Assembly: GCF_002797915.1 (NCBI RefSeq)
Contig: NZ_PGTY01000001.1
Span: 1,364,001 to 1,428,000 of the forward strand
Length of the DNA stretch: 64,000 bases
Direction of reading: 5' to 3'
Origin: Yoonia maricola
GTDB taxonomy: Bacteria > Pseudomonadota > Alphaproteobacteria > Rhodobacterales > Rhodobacteraceae
Shown here: positions 27,360 through 36,387 of the stretch, piece after piece
Position numbering within the stretch: the stretch's first letter is position 1
How the letters are laid out: every line of letters starts with the position of its first letter
The notes under the pieces: generated by a model
The model's input: only the letters and a program-made list of their open reading frames with translations
What the model was told of the DNA's origin: nothing
Databases searched by the model: none
Position numbers and translations under genes: made by a program

Positions 27360-28055
27360 ATGAATAAACCACTGATGGCCGATGACCTTCGTGAGAAGAT
27401 CATCGCAAACCCCGATGTTCTTTTAGAAGATGCAGATGTCATGCGCGCCCTTGTGGGCGCTGACGCAGACCAGACAAACGGCAATATCGTTGATCTGCGC
27501 TCTGTCGCAATGGAGCGCCTTGAGGCCCGTTTCGACCGCCTGGAAGACACCCACCGCAATGTCATCGCCGCGGCCTATGATAACCTTGCGGGCACCAATC
27601 AAATCCACCGCGCAATCCTGCGGATGCTGGACGCCAGCACGTTTGAGCGTTTTCTTGCTGACCTTTCAGGCGAGGTTGCTGATATTCTGAGGGTCGATGC
27701 GATCCGGTTGGTACTGGAAAGCAATCTACAGGATTCCCACAAAAGCGCCGGTGATGCTGTTGCCATCATGCCCGAAGGGTTTGTTCAAGGTTACATCACC
27801 CTCGGCCGCAACATGCCCGCCCGCCAGATCACCCTTCGTGAGTTCCACAAGGTCGGCGGCAGCCTTTATGGCCCCCGTGCCGAATACATCAAATCCGAAG
27901 CCTGCCTGAAAGTTGACCTCGGCCCTGAACGCCTACCCGCCATGCTGGTCATGGGCAGCGAAGACCCACAGCAATTCACCGCACAGCAAGGCACCGATCT
28001 GCTGACATTCTTTATCGGCGTTTTCGAACGGGTCGTGCGCCGCTGGCTGGCGTAG
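27360..28055 (+). CDS. DUF484 family protein
   Basis: A 231-residue protein. An N-terminal segment (LREKIIANPDVLLEDADVMRAL) typical of DUF484 is followed by a coiled region (MERLEARFDRLEDTHRNVIA) and a GAF-like C-terminal half with GYITLGRNMPARQIT. The function is unknown. It sits directly ahead of xerC in many proteobacteria, as here with two bases between the stop and the next ATG, which suggests a shared role in the chromosome cycle. That link is inference. Confidence 0.9.
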   Translation: MNKPLMADDLREKIIANPDVLLEDADVMRALVGADADQTNGNIVDLRSVAMERLEARFDRLEDTHRNVIAAAYDNLAGTNQIHRAILRMLDASTFERFLADLSGEVADILRVDAIRLVLESNLQDSHKSAGDAVAIMPEGFVQGYITLGRNMPARQITLREFHKVGGSLYGPRAEYIKSEACLKVDLGPERLPAMLVMGSEDPQQFTAQQGTDLLTFFIGVFERVVRRWLA

Positions 28056-28057
28056 CC

Positions 28058-28972
28058 ATGATTGCCCCTGCCCTGTCGGACGCCCTGGGCGCTTGGCTGG
28101 CGGGCCAACGTGCGCTGGCAGGCGCGGCAGAGAATACGTTGAAAGCCTATCAGACGGATGTATTGGGCTTTCTAGCGTTTATGACCCAGTACAATGGCGC
28201 AAGTCAGGGCCTTGCCCCGATTGCGCGCGTTACTGTGCGCGACATGCGCGCATGGATGGCCCATGAAAGGGGCCGTGGTGTGGGCGCGCGATCATTGGCG
28301 CGGTCACTCTCGGCCGTCAAATCGTTTTATCGCTGGCTGGCAGAGCGTGAAGGGTTTGAGCCGACGGCGGTTCTGTCCACCCGCGCGCCCAAGTTTCAAC
28401 GCAAGCTCCCCCGCCCGTTGGAGGTCGAGGCAGCCTCTGCGATGATTGAAACAGTCGCATTGCAATCCGCTGACCCTTGGGTCGCCGCCCGTGATGTCGC
28501 CGTCGTGACCCTTCTTTATGGTTGTGGGCTGCGAATATCAGAGGCACTTAGCCTCACCGGTGCCGATGTACCTTTACCTGAGGTGCTGCGTATCATGGGC
28601 AAAGGCAACAAGGAACGGATCGTACCTGTCATCGCGCAAGCCCGCGATGCCGTCGATGCCTATCTACGGCTATGCCCCTACGCGGTGGCGGATGACCAAC
28701 CCATCTTTCGCGCAATCCGAGGGGGTGTTTTGTCGCCCCGCGCGATCCAGAAAGTCATGGAACAGACCCGCCTGCAACTTGGCCTGCCTGCCACCGCAAC
28801 ACCCCATGCCATGCGGCATTCCTTTGCCACGCATTTGCTGGCTGCGGGTGGTGATCTCAGAGCCATTCAAGAGCTGTTGGGCCATGCCTCTCTGTCGACC
28901 ACCCAAGCCTATACAGCAGTTGATGCCGCGCAGTTGATGTCGGTTTATGAAAAGGCGCATCCCAAAGCCTGA
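28058..28972 (+). CDS. xerC: Tyrosine recombinase XerC
   Basis: A 304-residue site-specific recombinase that resolves chromosome dimers at dif with XerD. The N-terminal SAM-like domain contains TLKAYQTDVLGFLAFM. Catalytic residues are Arg in GCGLRISEAL, Lys in GKGNKERIVPV, His-x-x-Arg in TPHAMRHSFATHLL, His in LLGHASLSTTQAYT, and the nucleophile Tyr in AYT. The length is normal and all catalytic residues are kept, unlike the broken integrase at 55.4 kb. It is in an operon with the DUF484 gene. The ATG follows GTAGCC. Confidence 0.95.
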   Translation: MIAPALSDALGAWLAGQRALAGAAENTLKAYQTDVLGFLAFMTQYNGASQGLAPIARVTVRDMRAWMAHERGRGVGARSLARSLSAVKSFYRWLAEREGFEPTAVLSTRAPKFQRKLPRPLEVEAASAMIETVALQSADPWVAARDVAVVTLLYGCGLRISEALSLTGADVPLPEVLRIMGKGNKERIVPVIAQARDAVDAYLRLCPYAVADDQPIFRAIRGGVLSPRAIQKVMEQTRLQLGLPATATPHAMRHSFATHLLAAGGDLRAIQELLGHASLSTTQAYTAVDAAQLMSVYEKAHPKA

Positions 28973-29014
28973 CAACCGGTTGCCCCCTGCCCCGTTTTCC
29001 CCCATGAGAGTGCA

Positions 29015-29713
29015 ATGACACTTCGCGCCAAAGCCCTTTTTGTTCACCTGCTGACAGCGACGGGTGCCGTTTTTGCCATGCTCGCCATGCTGGCAGCCGT
29101 TGAAGAAAATTGGAGCCTGATGTTTTTGTGGCTGGTCGTTGCGTTTTTCGTCGATGGCATCGATGGGCCATTGGCCCGCAAATACGACGTCAAAACCAAC
29201 GCGCCTGCTTTTGATGGCGTGTTGCTTGATCTGATCATCGATTACCTGACGTATGTTTTCGTGCCCGCCTATGCGCTGTTTAAATCGGGGCTTCTGCCTG
29301 GCTGGACGGGGTGGTTTGCGATTATCATCATCACCTTTGCGTCGGCCATGTATTTCGCCGATACGCGGATGAAAACGAAAGATAATTCCTTCTCCGGCTT
29401 TCCGGGATGCTGGAACATGCTGGTGCTGGTGATCTTTGCACTGCAACCAAATTTCTGGGTCTCGCTCGTGCTGGTTGGCAGTCTTGCAATTACAATGTTC
29501 GTACCACTGAAGTTTGTGCATCCGGTGCGCACACAGCGTTGGCGCATGGTCACGCTCCCCATGGCACTGGGGTGGACCTTCTTTGCAGGCTGGGCTGCTT
29601 GGGTTGATTTTTATCCCAATAGCTGGGCGCATTGGGGTCTGATTGGAACCTCAGTCTATCTGCTGTTCGCCGGTGTGACCCAGCAGATGTTCCCCGAACG
29701 CAAAACCGCCTAG
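29015..29713 (+). CDS. pcs: Phosphatidylcholine synthase
   Basis: A 232-residue integral membrane protein that condenses CDP-diacylglycerol with choline to make phosphatidylcholine. The CDP-alcohol phosphotransferase motif of the Pcs type is seen at residues 47-76: D47-G48, D50-G51, A54-R55, a 12-residue spacer, then G68, D72 and D76. About eight hydrophobic segments follow. The Pcs pathway is typical of Rhizobiales and Rhodobacteraceae. It shares CTAG with the convergent ogt stop. A CAACCGGTTG palindrome lies upstream. Confidence 0.94.
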   Translation: MTLRAKALFVHLLTATGAVFAMLAMLAAVEENWSLMFLWLVVAFFVDGIDGPLARKYDVKTNAPAFDGVLLDLIIDYLTYVFVPAYALFKSGLLPGWTGWFAIIIITFASAMYFADTRMKTKDNSFSGFPGCWNMLVLVIFALQPNFWVSLVLVGSLAITMFVPLKFVHPVRTQRWRMVTLPMALGWTFFAGWAAWVDFYPNSWAHWGLIGTSVYLLFAGVTQQMFPERKTA

Positions 29714-30159
29714 ATCAGCAGACCCGCCGCACCCTCAAGCCTTAGCAAGGTTACTTTCGCCTCGATCCCACCCATGCCAGAGTATCCCCCGAGCCCATCC
29801 GCAGCCAAAACCCGGTGACAAGGGATCAAAATGGCGATCGGATTTGCACCACAAGCCTGACCGATGGCCTGAGCCGAGACATCCAGCTCTTCCGCAATAT
29901 CTCCATAGGTCCGCGTGTCGCCGTAAGGAATCGCGCAAAGCGCGGCATAGAAGCGTTGTTGAAAGGCACTACCACGCGGGCAAACAGGCGTTGTGAACGC
30001 CTGCAAATCACCAGCAAAATAAGCAGCCATTTCATCTTGCAGACGTTGAAAAAGTGGGCCGCCAGTTAGGTTTCCACCCTGCCCCCAGATCAACTCTGTC
30101 ACTGCCCCATCTTTTGCGTTCACACTCAGCGGCCCGACAGGAGAGGACTGGCAAATCAT
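29710..30159 (-). CDS. ogt: Methylated-DNA--[protein]-cysteine S-methyltransferase
   Basis: A 149-residue DNA-repair protein that moves the methyl group of O6-methylguanine to its own cysteine. The active-site region is IPCHRVLAADG; the helix-turn-helix is RTYGDIAEELDVSAQAIGQA. It is short and lacks the Ada regulatory domain. It lies 30 bases downstream of ileS on the same strand and is probably cotranscribed. Confidence 0.94.
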   Translation of the reverse strand: MICQSSPVGPLSVNAKDGAVTELIWGQGGNLTGGPLFQRLQDEMAAYFAGDLQAFTTPVCPRGSAFQQRFYAALCAIPYGDTRTYGDIAEELDVSAQAIGQACGANPIAILIPCHRVLAADGLGGYSGMGGIEAKVTLLRLEGAAGLLI

Positions 30160-30189
30160 ACTTGATGTCCTGCCAGTCCGGTCACTGTT

Positions 30190-33150
30190 CTAGCCCAATG
30201 CGTCGTTGCAACGGCTGCAAACACCAGCATGTGCATGTGTGCCGACATCGGGCAAGATCTTCCAGCAACGCTGACATTTCTCACCTTCGGCCTGCGCAAA
30301 GACAACGGCAACATCCGCGACATCATCCAAACGGAATGCGCCTTTTGGGGCCGCATCCGTTGAAACAACGATACTCGACGTGATGCAAAGGTCGTCAAAA
30401 CTGACGGTCTCCAAAAGCTTGGCCGTCTTATCGCTGACATAGACCACCGGCGCCGCTTCCAATGACGCACCAATCACCTTAGCTGTCCGCTCCACCTCCA
30501 AAGCACCGGTCACAACCCGCCGTACCTTGCGCACCTCGGCCCATTTTGTCGCCAGCACGTCGTCTCGCCACTCAACAGGGGTTTCTGCAAAATCCTCAAG
30601 GTGGATCGAGCTGTCATCCGTGTCAAACCGCTCCAACCAGACCTCTTCCATCGTGAAGGTCAGCATCGGGGCCAGCCATTTGGTCAAACGGTGGAACAAG
30701 ATGTCAAGTACAGTGCGTGCGGCGCGGCGGCGTGTCGTATCGCCATCGCAGTACAACGCATCCTTACGGATATCGAAGTAAAAGGCTGAGAGCTCAACGG
30801 TCGCGAAGGTGAACACCGCCTGAAACACGCCTTGGAAATCATATCTGGCGTAACCTTCACGCACTTGCTGATCCAACGCGGCCAAACGGTGCAAGACCCA
30901 GCGCTCAAGCTCGGGCATCTCAGCAGGCGCGATCCGGTCGGCTTCCGTAAAGTCGGCCAATGAGCCCAACATAAATCGTAGCGTGTTACGCAACCGGCGA
31001 TAGCTATCCGCGACCCCTTTGAGGATCTCATCCCCGATCCGCAGATCGGCGGTGTAGTCGGACTGCGCCACCCAAAGCCGCAAGATATCCGCGCCATATT
31101 GCTTGATCACCTGCTCGGGCGCGATTGTATTGCCGATGGATTTGGACATCTTCATGCCCTTCTGATCCAGCGTGAACCCATGCGTCAGTACACCACGATA
31201 AGGCGCATGCCCCTTGGTGCCACAAGCCTGCAACATCGACGAGTGGAACCAGCCGCGGTGTTGATCGGTGCCTTCAAGATAGAGGTCGGCCATGCCGTCT
31301 TCTGATCCATCCTCACGGTCGCGCAAAACAAAAGCGTGGGTTGAGCCACTGTCGAACCAAACATCCAAAATATCGAACACCTGAGTATAGTCTTCGTGGT
31401 TCACCTCATTGCCAAGGAACCGCTCTTTCGCCCCTTCCTTGTACCATGCATCCGCACCTTCTTGCTCGAACGCCTGCAACACACGGGCGTTCACGGCCTC
31501 GTTGCGCAATAGGTAATCAGGGTCAGTAGGCTGCGCGTCCTTCTTCACAAAGCAGGTCAAAGGCACACCCCAAGCACGTTGGCGCGACAGCACCCAGTCA
31601 GGGCGCGCCTCAATCATGGAATACAAACGGTTACGCCCCGTCTGCGGTGTCCAAGTGACCAGCTCATCAATCGACCGCAACGCACGCTCACGGATCGTTG
31701 TGCCGTAGGTGTCCTGCCCATCACCAACAGCCTTATCAATCGCTGCAAACCACTGCGGACGGTTCAGACGGATGACAGGCGCTTTCGAACGCCAGCTATG
31801 CGCATCAGAGATTGTGATACGGCGACGTCCCAAAAGGGCCCCAACCTCAACCAGCTTATCAATGACTACTTTACTCGCCCCCCCTGGTTTCCCGTTGGGT
31901 TTCAACACCGCCTCACCACCAAAGAACGGCAGATCAGCACGATAAGAGCTGTCATCAAGGATGTTATAGGTCATCGGCAAGCCGTGCTTAACCCCGATGG
32001 CGTAGTCATCGTCGCCATGGCTGGGGGCGGTATGGACAAAGCCTGTCCCCGCGTCATCGGTCACATGATCGCCGGGCAGCAACGGCACATTGAAGTCCCA
32101 TTCGCCGTTTGCACCTGTCGCGCCCCGCAGCGGATGGGCAAGTGTGAGCGCTGACAGTTCTTCGATCGTGACATCACGGATACGGCGGATCATTTCATCA
32201 CCGGCCAAACGGCCCGCGGCAAAGACCTCTTCTGCCAGCGCATCAGCGACAATCATCTTCTCGCCAATGCTGGCCCAGCATTCCTCGGGGCGGCCAATGA
32301 TCTCATACAGACCATAAGAGATATTCGGGCCAAAACATACCGCCCGGTTTTGCGGGATGGTCCATGGGGTCGTCGTCCAGATCAGCACCTTGGCGGTTTG
32401 CAAATCTGTCGCGATTTCAAACAGCGTGCCTTCAAAATCTGTCGCCTCATCCAAGAGCGCCAGTGCTTCATCAGAGGGCACGACTGGAAACCGCACCCAG
32501 ATCGCATCGGTCTGACGATCATGATACTCTACCTCAGCCTCGGCCAGCGCTGTCTTTTCAACAGGCGACCACATCACCGGCTTGGACCCTTGATAAAGCG
32601 TGCCGTTCATAAGGAATTTCTGGAATTCCTCGGCAATCACGCGCTCAGCGTGGAAATTCATCGTCAGATAGGGATCAGCCCAATTGCCGGTGATGCCCAG
32701 ACGCTTAAACTCATCACGCTGGATATCAACCCAGCCTTCCGCAAACTTGCGGCATTCCTGGCGGAAATCGACGACGTTCACATCGTCCTTATCGCGGCCC
32801 TTGGCGCGATATTGCTCTTCGATCTTCCACTCAATCGGCAGGCCATGACAGTCCCAGCCCGGAACATAACGGGCGTCATTGCCCATCATCTGCTGGCTGC
32901 GGACCACCATATCTTTAAGGATCTTGTTCAGCGCATGACCAATATGCAGATGGCCGTTCGCATAGGGCGGGCCGTCATGCAGGGTAAAGGGCTTGCGCCC
33001 CTCAGCTTTGTCGCGCAGGCGGTCATAAACCCCAATCTCTTCCCAACGTGTCAGCCACTCCGGCTCGCGTTTGGGCAATCCGGCGCGCATCGGGAAATCG
33101 GTACGGGGCAGGTTCAGGGTTTGTTTATAGTCGGGTGTTTCGGCGCACAT
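30190..33150 (-). CDS. ileS: Isoleucine--tRNA ligase
   Basis: A 986-residue class I synthetase. The HIGH motif is in PYANGHLHIGHALNKILKD, the editing (CP1) domain spans about residues 220-460 (WTTTPWTIPQNRAVC and the GTGFVHTAPSHGDDDY), the KMSKS loop is in GMKMSKSIGNT, the anticodon domain is around 720-900, and a C-terminal zinc domain carries CQRCWKI and CSRCND. It charges tRNA-Ile and clears valyl-tRNA-Ile. The leader of 300 bp contains a strong hairpin and repeat copy 4. Confidence 0.97.
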   Translation of the reverse strand: MCAETPDYKQTLNLPRTDFPMRAGLPKREPEWLTRWEEIGVYDRLRDKAEGRKPFTLHDGPPYANGHLHIGHALNKILKDMVVRSQQMMGNDARYVPGWDCHGLPIEWKIEEQYRAKGRDKDDVNVVDFRQECRKFAEGWVDIQRDEFKRLGITGNWADPYLTMNFHAERVIAEEFQKFLMNGTLYQGSKPVMWSPVEKTALAEAEVEYHDRQTDAIWVRFPVVPSDEALALLDEATDFEGTLFEIATDLQTAKVLIWTTTPWTIPQNRAVCFGPNISYGLYEIIGRPEECWASIGEKMIVADALAEEVFAAGRLAGDEMIRRIRDVTIEELSALTLAHPLRGATGANGEWDFNVPLLPGDHVTDDAGTGFVHTAPSHGDDDYAIGVKHGLPMTYNILDDSSYRADLPFFGGEAVLKPNGKPGGASKVVIDKLVEVGALLGRRRITISDAHSWRSKAPVIRLNRPQWFAAIDKAVGDGQDTYGTTIRERALRSIDELVTWTPQTGRNRLYSMIEARPDWVLSRQRAWGVPLTCFVKKDAQPTDPDYLLRNEAVNARVLQAFEQEGADAWYKEGAKERFLGNEVNHEDYTQVFDILDVWFDSGSTHAFVLRDREDGSEDGMADLYLEGTDQHRGWFHSSMLQACGTKGHAPYRGVLTHGFTLDQKGMKMSKSIGNTIAPEQVIKQYGADILRLWVAQSDYTADLRIGDEILKGVADSYRRLRNTLRFMLGSLADFTEADRIAPAEMPELERWVLHRLAALDQQVREGYARYDFQGVFQAVFTFATVELSAFYFDIRKDALYCDGDTTRRRAARTVLDILFHRLTKWLAPMLTFTMEEVWLERFDTDDSSIHLEDFAETPVEWRDDVLATKWAEVRKVRRVVTGALEVERTAKVIGASLEAAPVVYVSDKTAKLLETVSFDDLCITSSIVVSTDAAPKGAFRLDDVADVAVVFAQAEGEKCQRCWKILPDVGTHAHAGVCSRCNDALG

Positions 33151-33455
33151 GGGTGGCGTCCTTCAAGCAGTAAATATCAGGAAAAATCGCGATGGATCGG
33201 TGCGCATAGGCAGACACCTTTTCCCGGCAGGTCTGAGGCTTCAAACCGCCGGGCACATAATGCTTATGATCATCTGCCGCAACATGAGGCCGCTTATAGG
33301 GGCAAGGCCCAAAAGGGTAAAGCCACCTCATGCGCTTCATCTTGGCCAAAAAACTCCCGCCGGAGGCTCCGACATTGGGGCAAGCAATACCGCCCACTAT
33401 CTACGTGTCAGGTCAGCAAGACAAAATCAATAATGCGCGGCAGCGCTCCTTTGGA
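33151..33455. other. ileS leader / intergenic region with hairpin and repeat
   Basis: 305 bases between ileS and the upstream fusion gene, both on the minus strand. It holds repeat copy 4 (33335-33367) and a long stem with one bulge and one mismatch (33223-33253, CCCGGC to GCCGGG ends with a GGCT loop). A short open frame on the minus strand here has no convincing codon use or ribosome binding site. No T-box or riboswitch was recognised. Confidence 0.55.
33335..33367 (-). repeat. 33-bp intergenic repeat, copy 4
   Basis: One-base variant (T6 with GGCC in place of T5 GGGCC). It reads on the minus strand, 90 bases after the stop of the fusion oxidoreductase gene and about 185 bases ahead of ileS. 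Confidence 0.93.
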
Positions 33456-35078
33456 TCAGTCAACGCCACGCACATGGTCCCAGACCTTCGAAATCGTGAC
33501 CGAGCCTTCGCCAACAGCTGATGCCACACGCTTCACCGACCCTGCCCGCACATCCCCAACTGCAAAAATACCGGGATGCGAGGTTTCGTAAGGCGTGGAT
33601 TTCCCCACAGCTGCCCCTGTCAGCACAAAACCCTTGTCATCCAGATCAACCAGCCCCGACAACCACTCGGTATTTGGCGCAGCACCCACCATGATAAAGG
33701 CCGCACGCGCCGCGACGGTCTCATCCTCCCCGGCAGCCTTATGGTGCACCGTCACGCTCTCAAGATGCTTATCGCCATGCAGCGCCGTGATCTCGGCATG
33801 ATAATGGATGGTAATTGCCGGGTCCGCCTCCAGCCGCGACAACAGGTAATCCGACATCGACTTAGCCAAGCTGGACCCACGCACCAGCACATGCACATGA
33901 CTGGCGGTGCGCGACAGATACATCGCCGCCTGCCCGGCAGAATTCCCGCCGCCCACAACAATCGCTTCGGTTTCACGGCAATAGCGAGCCTCGACGTCGG
34001 TGGCGGCATAATAGATGCCGATGCCCTCAAAATCCTCCAACCGTGGAATAGACAACCGGCGATATTGCACGCCAGTGGCCACAACAACGGACTTGGCGCA
34101 AACTTCGGTCCCATCGTCCATCACAGCGCAGAAAATACCCTCATCATCCTCCCGTAACGACGACACCCGGCGTGGCACCGCAAACTGGGTTCCAAATTTC
34201 ATCGCCTGCACTTCGCCGCGCCACACAAGGTCAGCGCCCGAAATCCCCGTCGGGAAACCCATGTAGTTCTCGATCCGCGACGAGGTGCCCGCCTGCCCGC
34301 CAATCGTCAAATCCTCCACCACCAGCGCCTTGAGTCCTTCTGCCCCCGCATAGACCCCCGCCGCCACGCCCGCCGGCCCACCGCCGACAATGAGAACGTC
34401 AAAGACGCAGTCCTCATGCACTGCCAGATCAAGGCCAAGGATGCCGGCAATCTTGGCAGGCGTCGGCGCATCCACCACCAGATGCTTGCCAAAGATTACA
34501 GCAGGTTTCGCCGTGCCGATATTGCAGGAATGCGCCACGGCCTCCGCCTCATGCTCACCCAATGTCAGACTGCGGAACGGAATACGGTTGCGCCCGGCAA
34601 AGGCGGCAATCTGGCGGATTGTGCGGTCTTCTTCGGCCCCGATAAGGGTCAGGCTCGCTTCACCACTTTCTAGCAGCCGCCTGCGGCGGGCTGCAAAGAC
34701 GGTAATGATAATATCCGACATTTCAGGAATACGGCTCATCAAAGCCAGCATGTCTACGCGAGCGACCCTCAGGATAGTCGACCGCTCAATGCAACGGGCG
34801 CCCAGCATCGCACTGCCACCTGACAGAAAGCTGATTTCACCAAAAAACTGGGTCGGCCCCAGGTGACCAGTCCCGTACTGCTGACCTGTTCGTGGATCAA
34901 TCGCAACAACTGCGCCATCAATCACGTAATAAAACGCATCGATATCACTGCCCGCTTCCACCAACGTTTCACCCGCATCATAGGTATGGATAGTCCCGAT
35001 CTCGTGCATCTCGGCAACATGACTGTCGTGCAGTGGCGTGCGCACCATCGTCGCGAGATCTTGGGCCAGCGTTTCCAT
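33456..35078 (-). CDS. Cyclic-nucleotide-binding-like / thioredoxin-like / thioredoxin-reductase-like fusion flavoprotein
   Basis: A 540-residue fusion. Residues 10-130 form a cNMP-binding-type beta-roll (FFGEISFLSGG), but the usual Arg-x-Ala of the phosphate cassette reads SAMLGA, so nucleotide binding is doubtful. Residues 150-220 resemble a thioredoxin fold (TAKPAVIFGKHL). From residue 225 on is a thioredoxin-reductase flavoprotein with FAD loop GGGPAG (232-237) and NADPH loop GGGNSAG (376-382). The redox CXXC is absent: the site reads AATDVEARYC (358-367). It cannot do standard disulfide reduction and may be a flavin NAD(P)H oxidase or sensor. It is transcribed alone. Confidence 0.85.
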   Translation of the reverse strand: METLAQDLATMVRTPLHDSHVAEMHEIGTIHTYDAGETLVEAGSDIDAFYYVIDGAVVAIDPRTGQQYGTGHLGPTQFFGEISFLSGGSAMLGARCIERSTILRVARVDMLALMSRIPEMSDIIITVFAARRRRLLESGEASLTLIGAEEDRTIRQIAAFAGRNRIPFRSLTLGEHEAEAVAHSCNIGTAKPAVIFGKHLVVDAPTPAKIAGILGLDLAVHEDCVFDVLIVGGGPAGVAAGVYAGAEGLKALVVEDLTIGGQAGTSSRIENYMGFPTGISGADLVWRGEVQAMKFGTQFAVPRRVSSLREDDEGIFCAVMDDGTEVCAKSVVVATGVQYRRLSIPRLEDFEGIGIYYAATDVEARYCRETEAIVVGGGNSAGQAAMYLSRTASHVHVLVRGSSLAKSMSDYLLSRLEADPAITIHYHAEITALHGDKHLESVTVHHKAAGEDETVAARAAFIMVGAAPNTEWLSGLVDLDDKGFVLTGAAVGKSTPYETSHPGIFAVGDVRAGSVKRVASAVGEGSVTISKVWDHVRGVD

Positions 35079-35205
35079 GATTACTCCTATTTGTTCTCGT
35101 CTGAGTGTAGCGCTTTGACGTCTTTTGGAAATTAGTTAATCCAAATTGCGCGCTTGGTCACAATTGCGCATTGCCCTTACAAAAACGCATCTGCACAACG
35201 ATCAC

Positions 35206-36387
35206 ATGACAAAACGCATCAAGATCGCCATTGCAGGTGCCGGGATCGGCGGTCTGACGGCCGCGGCCCTGCTGGCTGATCGCGGCCACCGGGTGGAGAT
35301 ATTTGACAAGTTCGACACCCCGCAACCCGTGGGGTCGGGCCTTGTGATCCAACCGGTTGGTCAGGCTGTACTTGACCATATCGGCGCAGGTGATGCCGCG
35401 CGCGCTTTAGGTAATCCGATCCAGCGGATGCTGGGGCATGAGGCCGATAAGGGGCGCAAGGTGCTGAATGTCTGGTATGACAAAGACGCTGGCGGACAGT
35501 TCGGACTTGGGATTCATCGTGCAAGCCTTTTTCAAGCGATCTTCGCTGCGGTGCAAGCCCGCGATATCAAGGTCCATACGCAAAGCCAAATCAACACCGC
35601 GCGTTCCGGCATGGTGCAACTGGCCAATGGGCGCGCGCATGGCCCGTTTGACCTGATCGTCGATAGTGCGGGGGCAGGATCACCATTGTCGCCGCTAGTG
35701 TCGCAACCACTGCCATATGGCGCAATCTGGGGAACGGTGGACTGGCCCAAGACAGACTTGCCCAGAACCCAACTGAGCCAATGCTATCGCAGCGCCAACC
35801 GGATGATTGGCGCACTACCCATCGGCAAAATACCAGGGGATGCGACACCCAAGGCGGCGATCTTTTGGTCCATGCCACGTGACAGCTATGATACTTGGGT
35901 CGCAGAAGGCATTGAAGCGTGGAAAGCCGAGGCCACAACACTCTGGCCAGCCTTTGCCCCTTTTGCCGCTCAGGTGCGATCGACGGATCAAATGACAATG
36001 GCCCGATATGCCCATGGCACCCTGCGCAGGCCTTGGTCGCCAGGGTTGGTCCACATCGGTGATGCCGCCCATAAAGCCAGCCCGCAGCTTGGACAGGGCG
36101 CCAACATGGCCTTGCTTGACGCGCTTGCCTTGGCTCGTGCGCTGGATGCAACCAGCGGTGACGCCGCACTTGCGCTTTATACCAAGGCACGGCGCTGGCA
36201 TGTCATGACCTATCAGGCGATGAGTTCTGCTTTCACCCCGCAGTACCAATCCGATAGCCGCTGGTTGCCTGCCTTGCGTGATCGTCTGCTTTATCCTTTG
36301 TCGCAAGTCCCGCCAGGCCCGCGCGTTCTGACCGCTATCGTTTGCGGGACGATGTTGCCACCTTTACGCGGTCTGGGCCGCGTTTAA
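35206..36387 (+). CDS. FAD-dependent monooxygenase (UbiH/salicylate hydroxylase-like)
   Basis: A 393-residue class A flavin monooxygenase with a dinucleotide fold at IAIAGAGIGGLTAAALLADRG and the second FAD motif HIGDAAHKASPQLGQGANMAL. Such enzymes hydroxylate aromatic or hydrophobic substrates with NAD(P)H and oxygen; the substrate is not clear. The start at ATG 35206 directly precedes the first strand; the upstream extension to 35146 is unlikely. It is divergent from the fusion flavoprotein. It shares TTAA with the convergent extensin gene. Confidence 0.88.
   Translation: MTKRIKIAIAGAGIGGLTAAALLADRGHRVEIFDKFDTPQPVGSGLVIQPVGQAVLDHIGAGDAARALGNPIQRMLGHEADKGRKVLNVWYDKDAGGQFGLGIHRASLFQAIFAAVQARDIKVHTQSQINTARSGMVQLANGRAHGPFDLIVDSAGAGSPLSPLVSQPLPYGAIWGTVDWPKTDLPRTQLSQCYRSANRMIGALPIGKIPGDATPKAAIFWSMPRDSYDTWVAEGIEAWKAEATTLWPAFAPFAAQVRSTDQMTMARYAHGTLRRPWSPGLVHIGDAAHKASPQLGQGANMALLDALALARALDATSGDAALALYTKARRWHVMTYQAMSSAFTPQYQSDSRWLPALRDRLLYPLSQVPPGPRVLTAIVCGTMLPPLRGLGRV

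Noticed and set aside
33125-33397. Possible small gene (90 codons) in the ileS leader
   Set aside because: No ribosome binding site, weak third-position GC bias, overlaps the ileS start and covers a hairpin and the repeat.
32350-33591. Open frame of 413 codons on the plus strand opposite ileS
   Set aside because: Runs through ileS, its leader and repeat copy 4 without start signals or a known domain.
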